Shown here: positions 22,339 through 37,568 of the stretch, piece after piece
How positions within the stretch are numbered: the stretch's first letter is position 1
Layout: every line of letters starts with the position of its first letter
NCBI GenBank assembly: GCA_022432975.1
Contig: CM039508.1
Location: forward strand, 17,076,830 to 17,140,829
Direction: 5' to 3'
DNA: 64,000 bases
Origin: Begonia masoniana
Taxonomy: Eukaryota; Streptophyta; Magnoliopsida; Cucurbitales; Begoniaceae
Made by a program: the position numbers and the translations under genes
Notes under the pieces: model-generated
Database searches by the model: none
What the model saw: only the letters and a program-made list of their open reading frames with translations
What the model was told of the DNA's origin: nothing

Positions 22339-24000
22339 TCAAGGGCGTAGACCAAAGATCTTGGATAGGAAGCGGGTGAAAAGTGCTGGAGGGAGAGATT
22401 TAGTGAGCACATCAGCTAATTGGTTTGCAGACGGAGTGAATTTTACCACAAGCATATTTTGTAACACTTTTTCTCGTACGAAATGGAAATCAATCTCTAC
22501 ATGTTTGGACTTGGAGTGCAAAACAGGGTTTGAAGATAGATATGTGGCACTCAAGTTATCATACAGAATTAGAGGTACGGTAATACAATTGATACCGAAT
22601 TCCTTTAGTAGGGACTGTAGCCATAAGACTTCTGCTGCTCCATTCGCAATGCTGCGGTACTCAGATTCGGTGCTAGATCGCGATACCACCTTCTGTTTGG
22701 TAGATGACCAAGAGATGAGATTTGCACCGAGAAAGATACAGAAGCCACTGGTACTTTTGCAGTCGTCTGGGCAAGAGGCACAATCCACATCTGTATAACA
22801 CATCAAAGCAAGTGATGTCGATGGTGAGAAGGAAATACCAAGTGAAAGTGTACCTTTGAGATATCTCAGAATTCGTTTGACCGCTTGCCAGTGAGTATCT
22901 GAGGGAGCATGCATAAACTATGATACCTTGTTTACAGCAAAGGCAATATCCGGTCGTGTAAGGCAACAGTACTGAAGACCACCAACTATGCTTCGGTATA
23001 AGAAATCATCATGTAAAGCTGTCCCAGATTTTAGAGATAGCACAGGACCAGCCACCATGGGGGTCGGAACAGGTTTGCAAGATCCCATATTTTCCCTGTT
23101 AAGTAGCTCAAATATATATCAAGATTGAGAGAGATTCATACTAGTGGCTGTCTTAGTGACTGAAATGCCAAGAAAATAAGACAGCAGTCCAAGGTCACAA
23201 ATGTTAAACTGAGAATGTAGATATGCCAATAGCTAGTCAACACGAGTAGGGGAATCACCAGTCAAAATAATGTCGTCTACGTACACAAGCATGACAATAA
23301 TGGCTAAGGACAAATTACGAATGAAAAGATATGAGTCAGACTTGGATGCGGAGAAACCCCAGTTGATTAATGCAGTGAATAACTTAGTGTACCAAGCTCT
23401 GGGGGACTGTTTTAGCCCATAGAGAGCTTTATGTAAGAAACATACAACTGATGGTGAATTAGAGTAAATGAAACCTTGAGGTTGTTGCATGTACACATGC
23501 TCGGTCAAATCGCCATGTAGAAAGGCATTACTAATATCTAGCTGTCTGATAATCCAGCAAAAAGAGATAGCCAAGGAGAGTACTATCTGAACTGAGGTCG
23601 GTTTGACAACCAGACTGAAAATTTCATCATAATCAATACCTTCTGTCTGTTGATACCCTTTGGCTACAAGGCGAGCCTTAAACCGAGAGACGATCCCATT
23701 GGAGTTCAATTTGGTTTTGAAGACCCATTTGCAGCCTATTATTTTTGCACCTTGTAGGAGGGGAACTAAAGACCAGGTGTTATTTTCTTGAAATGCTATG
23801 ATTTCCTCTTTCATGGCATTAAGCCAGTGAGGAAATTTGGTTGCTTGGCTAAATGTTTTGGGTTCAAGAGTTAGCTCAATGAGAAGGGCTTTTGGCTTAA
23901 AAATACCTGCTTTGGAACGAGTCGTCCTAGGGTGAGTGTTGTGAGCAGGTTGGGTGAGGATTTGAGTGGGTTTGGTTTCGGGTAATGGTGAAGGGAGGGT
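22339..24000 (-). pseudogene. Copia-2 reverse transcriptase and RNase H
   Basis: RT occupies about 23814-23000. WSLVPLLQGAKIIGCKWVFK is at its N-terminal end, followed by KARLVAKGYQQ, the QLDISNAFLHGDL block, the LYGLKQSPRAWY block, and the catalytic YVDD near 23280. RNase H follows from about 22915 with RILRYLKGT, the STSGFCIFLG segment, SRSSTESEYRS with the catalytic Glu, and the ADVLTKSLP tail. TAG codons at 22918-22920 and 23233-23235 and a TGA near 23119 break the frame. The domains are otherwise nearly full length, so the element decayed by point mutation and not by deletion. Confidence 0.93.
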
Positions 24001-24050
24001 GTGAAAGTGTGAAAAATGGTAATCTATAGGAGAGGGGGAGGAAAGGTGTA

Positions 24051-24911
24051 TTAAGGGAAGTGATGAGGTTGTTTCAAGCGGATTGGTGAGAGGTGGGGGT
24101 GAGGAATGTAGGGAATGTGTAGGCTGAAGGGAGAAGCGTCAGACATAGGTTGGTGAATTGCAGAGAATGGAAATTGGGATTCTTCGAATTTGACATGACG
24201 AGATATATAGATTTTGTAGGATTTTGGGTCTAAGCATATGTAACCTTTGTGTTGAGGACTGGGGCCTAAAAACACACATGGAAGAGATCTAGGTTGAAGT
24301 TTATGTTGATTGAAAGGCCAAAGAAATGGAAAGCAGAGACAGCCAAAGACATGTAGAGACATGTACTCGGGAATTTTGTTGAACAAGCACTCAAAAGGTG
24401 ACTTGTGACGGAGTACAGGGGTGGGAAGTAAATTGATCAAGGAGGTAGCTGTGATGAAGGCATAAGTCTAGAAGTTTTGGGGGACTGAGGAGTGGAACAG
24501 AGCGAGTCCAGTTTCAACTACCTTTCAATTTTTTCTTTCGACTCTACCATTTTGATTTAGAATATAGGGACACAAAATTCGATGTTGGATGCTAAGGGAT
24601 TTGAATAGAGGAGTGAGGGACTGGAATTCGCCACCCCAGTCAGATTGGACGATTTTGATTTTAGTACCAAATTGAGTATTGACGAATTAATAGAAATTTG
24701 CAAAAGTGCAATAAACTTCACTCTTTAATTTTAAAGGAAAGATTCATGTGAATCGAGTACAATCTCCACAAGGAGAAGAAAATATCGTGCACCAACGACG
24801 GACTTTATCGAAGAGGGACCCCAAACATTCGTGTGAACGATATCAAAAGGAAATTATGCATGACACTAAGAGTTCTGAAAGGGTAATTGGTGACTTTTGC
24901 ATATTTGGCAG
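24051..24911 (-). pseudogene. Copia-2 integrase, C-terminal and core part
   Basis: Next to Gyp-4 the frame gives CQICK, the last pair of zinc-binding cysteines. The catalytic core follows (FDIVHTNVWGP holds the first Asp) with several stops, and then the well-kept C-terminal part 24440-24051 with the FGCLCFPFL and VFLGPSPQHKGYICLDP blocks typical of copia. The N-terminal half of the zinc domain lies beyond Gyp-4 at 35080-35150. Multiple stops lie at about 24440-24880. Confidence 0.85.
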
Positions 24912-24916
24912 GAAGT

Positions 24917-28097
<3,181 letters not shown>

Positions 28098-28112
28098 ATC
28101 TACCCTCCTTAA
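28098..28112 (-). other. Polypurine tract of Gyp-4
   Basis: The - strand reads AAGGAGGGTAGAT directly before TGTAGCACCCGG. The same tract precedes the Gyp-6 3' LTR (60021-60033). Confidence 0.9.
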
Positions 28113-28132
28113 AAGAATTTTGTCCTCAAAAT

Positions 28133-31100
28133 TCAGTACCTGAATAATTCCGGATATTGGTCCATCATGTCTTGCTGGCGTTCCCAAGTTGTCTCCTCTA
28201 CATTCTGGTTGTGCCATAAGACTTTTACCAGTGGAACCTCCTTGTTGCGTAGTACCTTTACTGCATAATCTAAGATTCTTACTGGTTTCTCCTCATATGT
28301 AAGAGTAGGAAGGACTCCAATGTTCTGCTGTTCTATAATCTGTGAAGGATCTGTAACACATTTCTTTAGCATGGAAACGTGAAACACATTATGAATTCCC
28401 TCTAGAGAGGCTGGTAACTGAAGTTGATATGCTGACTTCCCAATTCTCTTCACGATTTGGAAAGGCCCAATATAGCTGGGGTTTAACTTGCCTCTTTTCC
28501 CAAATCTCACAACTCCTTTGAAAGGTGACACCTTAAGGAAAACTTCATTACCAACATCAAATTCTAATTCTCTTCGTCTTTTGTCTGCATAGCTTTTCTA
28601 CCGGCTTTGAGCTGTTAAGATTCTTTGTCGGATAAGAGCAATCTTCTCCACTGTCTGCTGCACAATGTCAGGACCAATCAACTGTGCCTCTCCAACTTCA
28701 TCCCAATACAATGGAGATCTGCACTTCCGTCCATACAATGCCTCGTATGGTGCCATGCCTATTGTTGCCTAAAAACTGTTATTATAAAAGAACTCAACCA
28801 ATGGTAAATACTTCCTCCAAGAACCTTGAAATTCCAGCACACAAGCCCGAAACATATCCTCCAACGTTTGGATAGTTCTCTCGGATTGTCCATCGGTTTG
28901 AGGATGAAAGGCTGTGCTAAAACTAAGCTGTGTCCCCATAGCCTTGTGCAAACTTTTCCAAAACTTAGATGTAAATCTGGAGTCTCGGTCTGAAACTATG
29001 GTGTTTGGAACACCATGCAGTCTAACAACTTCGTGCACATACAACTCAGCCAATTGATCCATCGAGTATGTTATCTTCATTGGCAGAAAGTGAGCTGATT
29101 TGGTTAAACGATCAACTACTACCCAGATTGCATCGTGACCTTTTACTGTTTTAGGTAACCCTATAACAAAATCCATAGTTATTTGTTCCCATTTCCATTC
29201 GGGAACTGGTAAGGGTTGTAATGTTCCTGAGGGTCTCTGATGTTCAGCTTTGACTTGCTGACAGACCAGACATGACTCCACATACTCCGCCACACTTCTC
29301 TTCATACCTGGCCACCAATAATGCTGCTTGAGATCCCTGTACAATTTCGTACTTCCAGGATGAACAGAAAGTCTGGAGGAATGAGCCTCAGATAGGATCT
29401 CCTTCCTAAGGTCAGTATCAGCCGGAACAAACCATCTATTTCGAAACTTGAGAATTCCATCAGCTGAGCAGTTGAAATCCGACTTGTCAGTAGAATCTAT
29501 GTACAACTTATACTTATTACACTCAGTGTCATTCATTTGAACTTCCCTTATTTTCTCCAAAATAGTTGGCCTCAAAGATATGGCTGAAAGCATGGCTGAC
29601 ACACTAGACACAGCTTCCAGGTTAAATCTTTGGAATTCTGTCTCTAAAGCTATCGGTATGTCTAGAGTCAAAGCATAAACTAAAGGGGTTACTCTACTCA
29701 AAGCATCAGCTACTACATTCGCCTTGCCAGGGTGGTACTTAATCTCAAAATCATAGTCTTTGACAAACTCTAACCACCTACGTTGCCTCATATTCAGTTC
29801 CTTTTGCGTGAAAATATATTTCAGACTTTTAAGATCCGAAAATATCTCACAGGTTTGTCCATACAAGTAGTGCCTCCAAATCTTTAATGCAAAGACCACG
29901 GCAGCTAGTTCTAAGTCATGTGTAGGATAGTTCTTCTCATGTGTCTTTAACTGTCTTGAGGCATAAGCTATTACTCTTCCCTCTTGCATCAAGACACAGC
30001 CAAGTCCAACCTTGGATGCGTCACAGTAAATGCTAAACTTACCATTTTCTACAGGAAGTGTCAAAATTGGAGCATTGGTCAGTTTATGTTTCAAGGTCTG
30101 GAAACTGGATTCACATTTATCAGTCCAACTATACTTCACATTCTTCCTTGTTAACATAGTAAGGGGTGTGGCAATCTTTGAAAATCCCTCGATGAATTTT
30201 CTATAATATCCCGCTAATCCAAGGAAACTTCGAATATCAGTGGCATTCTTCGGTTGAGGCCATTCCTTAACTGCTTGAACCTTGGCTGGGTCAACAGATA
30301 TCCCATCTTCAGAGATCACATGACCAAGAAAATAAACTTTGTCCAACCAAAACTCACACTTAGAAAATTTGACATAAAGTTGGTGCCGCCTCAGTAATCC
30401 TAACACCAAGCTTAAGTGTCCTGCATGCTCTTCCTTAGTTCTAGAATAAATTAGAATGTCATCTATGAATACTATGACAAATATGTCCAAAAACTCAGTG
30501 AAACACCCTATTCATGAGATCCATGAAGGCTGCTGGAGCATTTGTCAAACCAAAAGACATAACCAAAAACTCATAATGTCCATACCTTGTGCGAAAGGCA
30601 GTCTTTGGGACATCTTCGGATTTTACCTTCAGCTGGTAGTGACTGGACCTAAGGTCAATCTTAGAGAAAACTCTTGCACCCCTAAGTTGGTCAAATAAGT
30701 CATCAATTCTCGGCAAAGTGAATTTGTTCTTGACATTTAGCTTATTCAATTCTCTATAGTCTATGCACATACGCATTGATCCGTCCTTCTTTTTGACAAA
30801 AAGGACAGGTGCGCCATATGGTGAAAAGCTAGGGCGTATGAACCCCTTTTCCAACAAGTCCTCTAACTGTTTCTTCAACTCTTTAAGTTCTGTTGGTGCT
30901 AGTCTATATGGATTCTTAGATACTGGCTCAGCGTCGGGGTAAACATCTACCACGAATTCAATTTCCCTATCCGATGGCAAACCAGGAAGATCATCTAGAA
31001 ATACTTCTGGAAAATTTTGGACAACTAAAACATCCTTGGGGTTCGATTTTTCTACAGTTTGTGTGTCTAAAACACTGGCCAAAAAGCACAAATATTCTCT

Positions 31101-31751
31101 GCAAGGGGAGGGTCCTGTGTTAATAGAAGTCATTACAGACATTTCCTTACTTTTCCTTGAGGCTTGAAAGGTGTGTTTCAAACTACCAGTGGGTTGGAAG
31201 CTAACTATTCCAGTCCTACAATCTATTGTGGCATGATGCTTAAACAACCAGTCCATTCCTAGGATTACATCAAATCCTAATATATCCATAATTATAAGAT
31301 CAGCAGGTAGGCTTACACTCCCTACTAACACTTCACTGCCAAGCATCACTTGGTTGGAGTGCATGCGTTCACCAGAAGGCAATGCAACATTATACACATG
31401 CATGGAAGGGGTGAACTGTACGTCTAACTTATCAGCAAAAGCAGATGCTATAAATGAATGTGTGGCACCAGAATCTATTAAAGTAAAAGCAGGCACAGAG
31501 TTGATCAATATAGTACCTGACACCACAGCAGGCTGTTCCTCACCCGACTCCGTCATGGAGAATATTCTTGGTTTGATCATAGTAGGGCCACTCTTAGAAA
31601 CCGGACAATCTCTGCTAATGTGGCCGACCTTGTTACAATTGTAGCATCTGGTGATTCTAGGCTTCGAGCACTCCTTGAACGTGTGTCCAACCTCCTCACA
31701 GTTGAAACACTTTCCAAGGCCCAGTCTGCATTCCCCCGGATGGTTCTTCAA
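28133..31751 (-). pseudogene. Gyp-4 pol: zinc knuckles, protease, RT, RNase H, integrase, chromodomain
   Basis: Two CCHC knuckles ([14 protein letters not shown] and [14 protein letters not shown], about 31710-31600) open this frame. Protease follows, with the active-site DSGATHS near 31475. RT spans about 30890-30300, with FIDD at about 30469-30458. RNase H has [10 protein letters not shown] and [18 protein letters not shown]; the usual SDHKSL reads SDLKSL. Integrase has a zinc domain, then Asp in TMDFVIGLP, Asp in [13 protein letters not shown] and Glu in DGQSERTIQ. The chromodomain is near the end (VKVLWHNQNVEETTWE). A one-base frameshift lies near 30495 and TAG codons at 28769-28771 and 28598-28600. 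At both TAG sites the related Gyp-6 copy has CAG. Confidence 0.95.
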
Positions 31752-32614
31752 ACACTTAGGACACTGGGGAAATTTCCTGACATTCTGTACCTTCCCCCTA
31801 CTCCTTGGCTATTTTGGCCTTCACTTGGCCTCTTCGTTCCTCTTTGTTGGTGTGGCTGGTTAAACCTTTGTGGGACCTCCTTTAGTCTTGCACACTTTCC
31901 TTCAGCTTCTTCCACTTCCAAGGCAGTGGACACAACCTCACTGAAGGTCAAGCCCTTGATCCCACAAAATTTAACCCCACGGTAAATTTCTTGCTTCAGT
32001 CCATGCATAAACTTGAACACCTTATCCTCGTCCTTGTGAGCAAAATGCCCAGCAAACCTAGACAGGGACTCGAACTGCCTACTATACTCGGCCACAGACC
32101 CGGTCTGCTTCAGGTTCAGAAATTCTAAATTCTTCGCGGTCTGGACTGTGCTGTTGAAATACATCTCATAGAAAATGTCATTGAATCGGGACCAGGGCAT
32201 TGCTAAAACGTCGGTGGTGGTCTCCATTGTCTCCCACCAGAGTTGTGCTTCGCCAACCAAGTGAAATGTTGCTAACGTGACCTTATCTCCTTCTCCTATG
32301 CTGGCGCACCTAAACATGCTCTCTATCTTCCTAAGCCACCCTTCAGCCACAACAGGATCAGATGACTGACCATCAAACGTGGGTGGTCTTAGTCTCCGGA
32401 ATCTATCCCCGGAATGCTCATTGCTAGAACCCGAGTTGGCACTTCCTTGTACCTCTCGGTTCAGCAGTACTACTAGTTGATCGGATTGCTGGCGCATTAG
32501 TTCTGCCTGCTGTCGCACTAGATCTGTCAACTGTCCGATTACACTAGAATCTTCTGCGCTTCTCGGAGTTGGTGTCTCTCTCTGCACTCTTGGCCTTCCC
32601 GGTCGTCTAGACAT
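31748..32614 (-). pseudogene. Gyp-4 Gag (capsid)
   Basis: It starts at the ATG at 32614 (MSRRPGRPRVQRET), 140 bases after the PBS. A Gln-rich helical stretch precedes the capsid, which has FRRLRPPTFDGQSSDP, AEGWLRKIESMF and the FHLVGEAQLWWE core. The capsid C-terminal part includes LKQTGSVAEYSRQFESLSRF and KFMHGLKQEI. A one-base frameshift at a C run near 31768 separates it from the zinc knuckles in the pol frame. Gag and pol are a single frame in this lineage, so the shift is probably a mutation and not programmed. Gag builds the cytoplasmic particle. Confidence 0.93.
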
Positions 32615-32754
32615 TTTTCCAATATTCCTGCGCAGGGTTAACTATTTTTATAAACATCTAATTACTAAAGCTAACGTAAACACTTACAGTTGTTAGAGTA
32701 CTCTCATGCAACGACTGGCACTGATGAGTAATCTTTTGAACGGTTTAACTGAAT

Positions 32755-32768
32755 GTCTCTGATACCAC
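32755..32768 (-). other. Primer-binding site of Gyp-4
   Basis: The - strand reads TGTGGTATCAGAGA after the LTR end. TGGTATCAGAG is complementary to the 3' end of initiator tRNA-Met. Confidence 0.9.
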
Positions 32769-32770
32769 AC

Positions 32771-35074
32771 TGTAACGCCCCGAGTTTTCTGAACCCGGTT
32801 CGCTACTCATCGCTCGAACATGACTAAGAAATTTTGGATTAAGTTAAAACTTTACCCGAAAGTCAAGATTTATCATTTTACTAAAACATCAAAACCTTTG
32901 AGAACTTGCAGCGGAAATCATTTGAATAACTATGGAGTTAAACAAACTGTGAAAAACATTGTTAAAATAATGTTTTGGAAATGTTCAGAATAATCGGCCA
33001 AAAGAAATAAAGTTTTTAAACGAGGAATACTCGACAAGTTGCAGAGGTCAAACCAATCTGCCGACGACAAAGTCAACGGAGGAAGTAGAAACAGGAAATA
33101 GGAGGCTTCTACCGATGACGTCACCCGGAAAATATACAACACAGACAACTTTCAGTGGAGGCTTCTACCGATGACGTCACCCGAAAAATATACAACACAG
33201 ACAACTTTCAGTAGACTGCATCTACCGATGACTACACGACAAAGTATGACACCCTCTCCTTCTGATAATGCAAAGTCTTCATCTACCGGTAGGTGACTAG
33301 AACAATAACTCATCATCTACCGATAGACTAAACGACGATAATTCTCCTACATCTGCCGATGAGTTTACTGGGACAACATCCGATAGACTTAACCTACACC
33401 TTCCGATGACGTCAGCACGCATCTGCCGATGAGTTTACTGAGACATCATCCGGTAGACTTAAACCTACACCTTCCGATAGAATTAACCTGTATCATCCGA
33501 TGGCTCATCTAAAGACATCTTCCGATAAACTTAAACCTACATCATCCGATGGCTTTTCTGAAGACATCTTCCGATAGACAACATAACTCAACATTTACCG
33601 ATAGACATCATCTACCGGTAGAAAACAGAGTACATTTCAACGACTCCTCACAAAACATACACAACACTGATTACAGAAAGGAATTTGCTTACATTTCTAA
33701 GACCATTCAGAAACAACTCAAACCATTGCATTAATCAAGTCCAGTAAAAATAACCTTTAAAACTCAACAGATCACCGTTATCAGAAAAAAAAACTCAAAA
33801 CGTGTTTAAAGTACTGAAACCACTACTGTTATGGAAACTTAGTATTTCTAAGTTTTAATCACTGTCAACTAAACCTTCTCACCACACAAACATCAGTTAA
33901 ATCGCCTCATCAGTTCACCAGGTCCGTGGCATGAGTGTTCTCCCCCAACCAGTCTATCCCTCAATGAACTCAGAAGAATCACCTGCTGTCACTTCTTCAC
34001 CTATATCACAAAACTCATCTATTAGCCTAATGCTAAGCAAGCAAAGCAATGATGAAAAGAAAAGAATGAAATGATGGAACATGAATTTCTAAACGTGCAA
34101 TTTCTACTTTCTCCTCTCAGTTGTTCATGCGTTGTTTCTGTTCAGATCCCCCTGTGAAATTAGGAGTTGGATCAACTCTCCCAAAGTATAAATATCCACT
34201 GTCTCATTAAGGGTTGGATTAGCTCCCTTAACAGTAAAGCTGATTCACTGTTCAGATCCCCCTGTGAAATTGGGAGTTGGATCAACTCTCCCAAAGTATA
34301 AATATCTACTGTCTCATTAAGGGTTGGATTATTTCCCTTAACAGTAAAACTGATTCTCATAACTGTTTCAATATGTTCATTCCTTACCATGCCAACATGC
34401 ATTCAAATTCATTTTCGTATACTTTTAAAACATGATGCATAACACACACATAGACACATCCAAGTAAACACAACCCTAACGTTTTGTGATGTAGGCCCGA
34501 AGGCACACAAACAAACTTTACTTACCTGGCTCTCCTGGAAATGCACGATTTCAATCTACTTCAGAAGTCTGCTCACCTAGGTCATAGAAAGGATGTCAAT
34601 TAGATTTCTACTAAACCTCATTCTAATCTATTCAGGAAATCAAGGGAAACTAGCTTGGAAGCTTAGTTCATTGTGCATTTCCGATTCAACATTACACCCA
34701 AGCTCGACTCTCTCACAGTATTCCACGAAACTTCACACATTGTACTCCCTCAGCTATCTAGTTGTTAAAATCACAGACAAACTAAGAGAGCTTACCTAGG
34801 TTGAAGGAGAATCGAGGGAGGAAGAAATTGCCCGAAAGTTTTCTGCTTAAGAGTTGAAGGCCGGGAGAGAAATAAGGGAATTAGTGGCGGCTACCGAGTA
34901 CTAAACCCCAAATCACTAACCTTAAATACATTATCTTTTTTTTTTTAATCTCTAATTACCTTTCTGCCCTTGCCTAGTCATTTATTAACCTAATCAATAA
35001 CTCCCCCAACCCTTCTATAAAAGTATGTTATTAACAATAATTCAAATTTTGACTGAATGGAACCGGGTGCTACA
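32771..35074 (-). repeat. Gyp-4 5' LTR, 2304 bp
   Basis: It has TG...CA ends in sense orientation. Donor-like CCTAGGTAAGC (+ strand near 34791) and CCAGGTAAGTAA (+ strand near 34521) are present. Inverted arms lie at 34481-34495 and 34000-34014, with a 110-bp tandem hairpin module between them starting 34138 and 34248. A tandem duplication of about 56 bp lies near 33102-33214. A dense run of ATCTACCGATGA and ATCTTCCGATAGA cores covers 33160-33620. Confidence 0.95.
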
Positions 35075-35079
35075 GAAGT

Positions 35080-35880
35080 ACAAACTTGATGTTCAACTTT
35101 AGCAGAATATAAATTACACAATTTGAGAACTCACTGCAATACAAAAAATGACGGATGACCCAAGCGAAGATGCCAAGATGGATCCAAAATAGTGGGGGAA
35201 GCTTAACTGTGGGTGGCAGCGAGGGACAAAACGGAAAGGACTGTCGGTTGTGGATGAGACCTAGCAGTAGGCGACAAAAGCGAATTCAAGGAGGGCGTGC
35301 GATAAAGGCCGTCAAGGAGCGAACCACGCAACAGAATTTCGTGAGAATTCCGATCCTTTACAAAGAAACACGTAGGGTGAAATTCAACGAAAACTGAGTT
35401 TTGTTGACATAATTTAGAAACGCTTAAGAGATTATGACAAAAATATGGGTTGTGATAGACATTTGATAAAGAGAGAGACCGACCAGAGGTTGGAAGAACA
35501 ACTACACCAGAACAAGAAAGAGCAACAGATGTACCTGGGACGGTTGCAACGTGAGAAGATTCAGGGAGGGGTTGAAGTTGTTGGAGGAGCTCGGACTGTG
35601 GGATGAAATGATCGGTGGCGCCAGAGTCGAATCCAAGGGGCGGTCAGTGACAGAGAAGAAGGAAGGGGAAGAATGTCGGTGGAATCTAGGAACGCAGGGT
35701 TTCGGGTGTGCAAGCGAGAAGACGAGTGGGAGATTAAAGGGTTGGGTGGTTTTGTGGATTAGGTTCAAGTCAGTGGGGGCCAGTTAATAAGAGTATGGCA
35801 GTTGGGCTGGGTCAGAGGAGAAGCCTGTAAAGTTTGCTTGGGCCAGGGGTGGGTGATGGGCTAGCTGAGCTGCTGACTGC
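35080..35880 (-). pseudogene. Copia-2 protease and integrase zinc-binding N-terminus
   Basis: In one - strand frame without ATG, the protease active site FDSGATDHF is near 35630-35605. It is followed by the LSNVYHNPYFCHNLLSVSKL block seen in copia protease to integrase linkers. Near 35150 a WHLRLGHPS block carries the zinc-binding histidines, followed by a TGA stop. The cysteine pair is on the far side of Gyp-4 (24911). The longer neighbouring-frame ORFs at 35502-35768 are shadows. Confidence 0.8.
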
Positions 35881-35885
35881 AACTG

Positions 35886-36788
35886 CTAACATTTAAGGGT
35901 CGAATGACCCAGTCTTCCACATATTTGGCAACGAGGCTTAGATTGGTGGGCAGGCCGAGGACGAGAGGGGTTATGAGTACAGGTTCGGCTGGGGAAAGAA
36001 CCGACGTCAGGAGGGCAAAAAACAGGCTTAGGGTTCGAGGAGGGGCGAAATATGCGTGGAAAGGCGACGTTTGCCTGGAGTTGCGCCAGCGTCAGCGTCG
36101 GAAGGGAAAAGCTCTGGTTTTGTTTCCCCAAGCAAAAGTCGTAGCTTTAGAGCATACTTTGAACCTCCTCTAGAGACGGTTGTTCCGATCAGGTGGAGAT
36201 GGCAGTGACAAATGGGTTGTAATCCGAATCGAGGCCGCTGAGAAAGTATAGCATCTGGTCTTTGAGAGAGATGCGTTCGCTGATGGCGGCAAGGGTGTTA
36301 CAGATGCTGGTGAGCTTCTGAGTGTATGCGGCAACTGAGAGCCTATCTTTGGTGAGGGATTGGAGCTGCGAGCGTAGGTCGCTAATTTGCGTTAGGGAGG
36401 ACGATGCAAAAATCTTAGCAAGAATGGTCCAGATTTCGTTGGCCGTGGTGAGAGCCACAAACTGGGGAAGGAATTCTTCGGAGAGAGAAGAGAAAAGCCA
36501 GCTGATAATGAGGCTGTTATACTAGTTCCAAAGTGTATAGTCAGGGTTTATTTGGTTTGAGGTTGAGTCTAGAAATTCTGGAGGTTGTCGAGTAGTGCCA
36601 TCCAGAATATGACGAATGCCGTTGGCAGTGACTACATGGAGGATCTGAGCCTTCCACACTAAGTAGTTGCGATTGTCTAACTTGACTGTAAGGATTTGGT
36701 TCATGGATGGAAAAGGGGGAAGAGAGGAAGCTTGAGTAAGGGAGGGTGAGAAGGGAGACGAAGGAATCGTGGAGCTTGGGGATGTCAT
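35886..36788 (-). pseudogene. Copia-2 Gag
   Basis: The likely start is the ATG at 36788 (MTSPSSTIPSSPF). The longer frame starting at 36809 would translate the primer-binding site. The N-terminal block has VKLDNRNYLVWKAQI, followed by a TAG near 36520 at a position where the family usually has Gln. The UBN2-type gag core follows (EIWTILAKIFASSS, IKDQML-like LKDQMLYFLSGLD, about 36458-36190). A linker precedes a CCHC zinc knuckle CQICGRLGHSTLKC ending near 35889. It is inactivated by the stop and a frame change, but the layout is complete. Confidence 0.9.
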
Positions 36789-36794
36789 CCAAAG

Positions 36795-36807
36795 TGGCTC
36801 TGATACC
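36795..36807 (-). other. Primer-binding site of Copia-2
   Basis: The - strand reads TGGTATCAGAGCC, directly after the LTR end. It is complementary to initiator tRNA-Met. Confidence 0.92.
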
Positions 36808-36808
36808 A

Positions 36809-37033
36809 CGTTAGATTCTGAGAAAATAATCAGAGAAAAGAAGAGACAGAGAGCAACCAGAGAGAAGAAAGAAGAGGCAACAAAAAACCACTCTGATTTG
36901 ATTTTTTTTTACAATCCATACAAATATGTAGAGTAAGTAATAAATGAATGGAAGTGATAAGAACTAAATTGTAAACTAAAGTTTAGCTAACTAAATTGAA
37001 TAGTAAAAGGTTGTGTAAATATATATGCTAATA
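36809..37033 (-). repeat. Copia-2 5' LTR
   Basis: 225 bp. It pairs with 22081-22325; the + strand runs CGTTAGATTCTGAG to GTAAATATATATGCTAATA. Confidence 0.87.
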
Positions 37034-37276
37034 GCCCCGAATCAATACAACTTCATCTAACAAGTTTTTCTTTCTCAATCCAATTTTCTGGATCAATATG
37101 ACATGTTTTATTTGACACCATCGTTCGTTTGCAGCAACAAAAGTTTTTAGAAAAATTCAAGACTGACAATGTAGCAAACTCTTCACACGTTTAACCGACT
37201 ATGATTAAAGGGTTAAAACGATGAGAGCACAATATCATGTACCTTGAGGACAAAGTTTTCATTGGACGACAAGTAA
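37034..37276 (+). other. Gyp-3 internal 3' end
   Basis: Non-repetitive tail between Copia-2 and the Gyp-3 3' LTR. CTTGAGGACAAAGTTTTC near 37240 resembles the sequence that closes many plant gypsy pol genes. No polypurine tract as clear as in the other elements is present. Confidence 0.45.
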
Positions 37277-37568
37277 TGATAGGGTTCCAATGTGGTTCAC
37301 TTATTATAGTTGTCTTTTAGAATTTGTAAATAATATCTTAATTATATATTTTAGTATTCTCTATGCATTGTTTATTTAAAGTATCTTAATTATATATTTT
37401 AGTATTCTCTAAGCATTGTTTATTTAAAGGGAAGATTTGAGGATTATGGATAAGAAGAATGTTGAGAAATTATTATAAGGGAAGAGCTAGCAGAGCTCTT
37501 AAACATCTGCATTATCTTTGTGTTTATTCAATTTTGATATTGTTCTGTTTCTTTGATAAAATCCTACA
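37277..37568 (+). repeat. Gyp-3 3' LTR with a 48-bp tandem duplication
   Basis: It aligns with 18888-19132. A unit ATCTTAATTATATATTTTAG... with a 48-bp period is present twice near 37336-37431 and once in the 5' LTR, so the duplication arose after insertion. Confidence 0.72.

Noticed and set aside
31748..31790. Programmed frameshift between Gag and Pol in Gyp-4
   Set aside because: Gag and pol form one frame in related chromodomain elements, and the shift falls at a C run before the zinc knuckles, so a mutation or base-call error is more likely.
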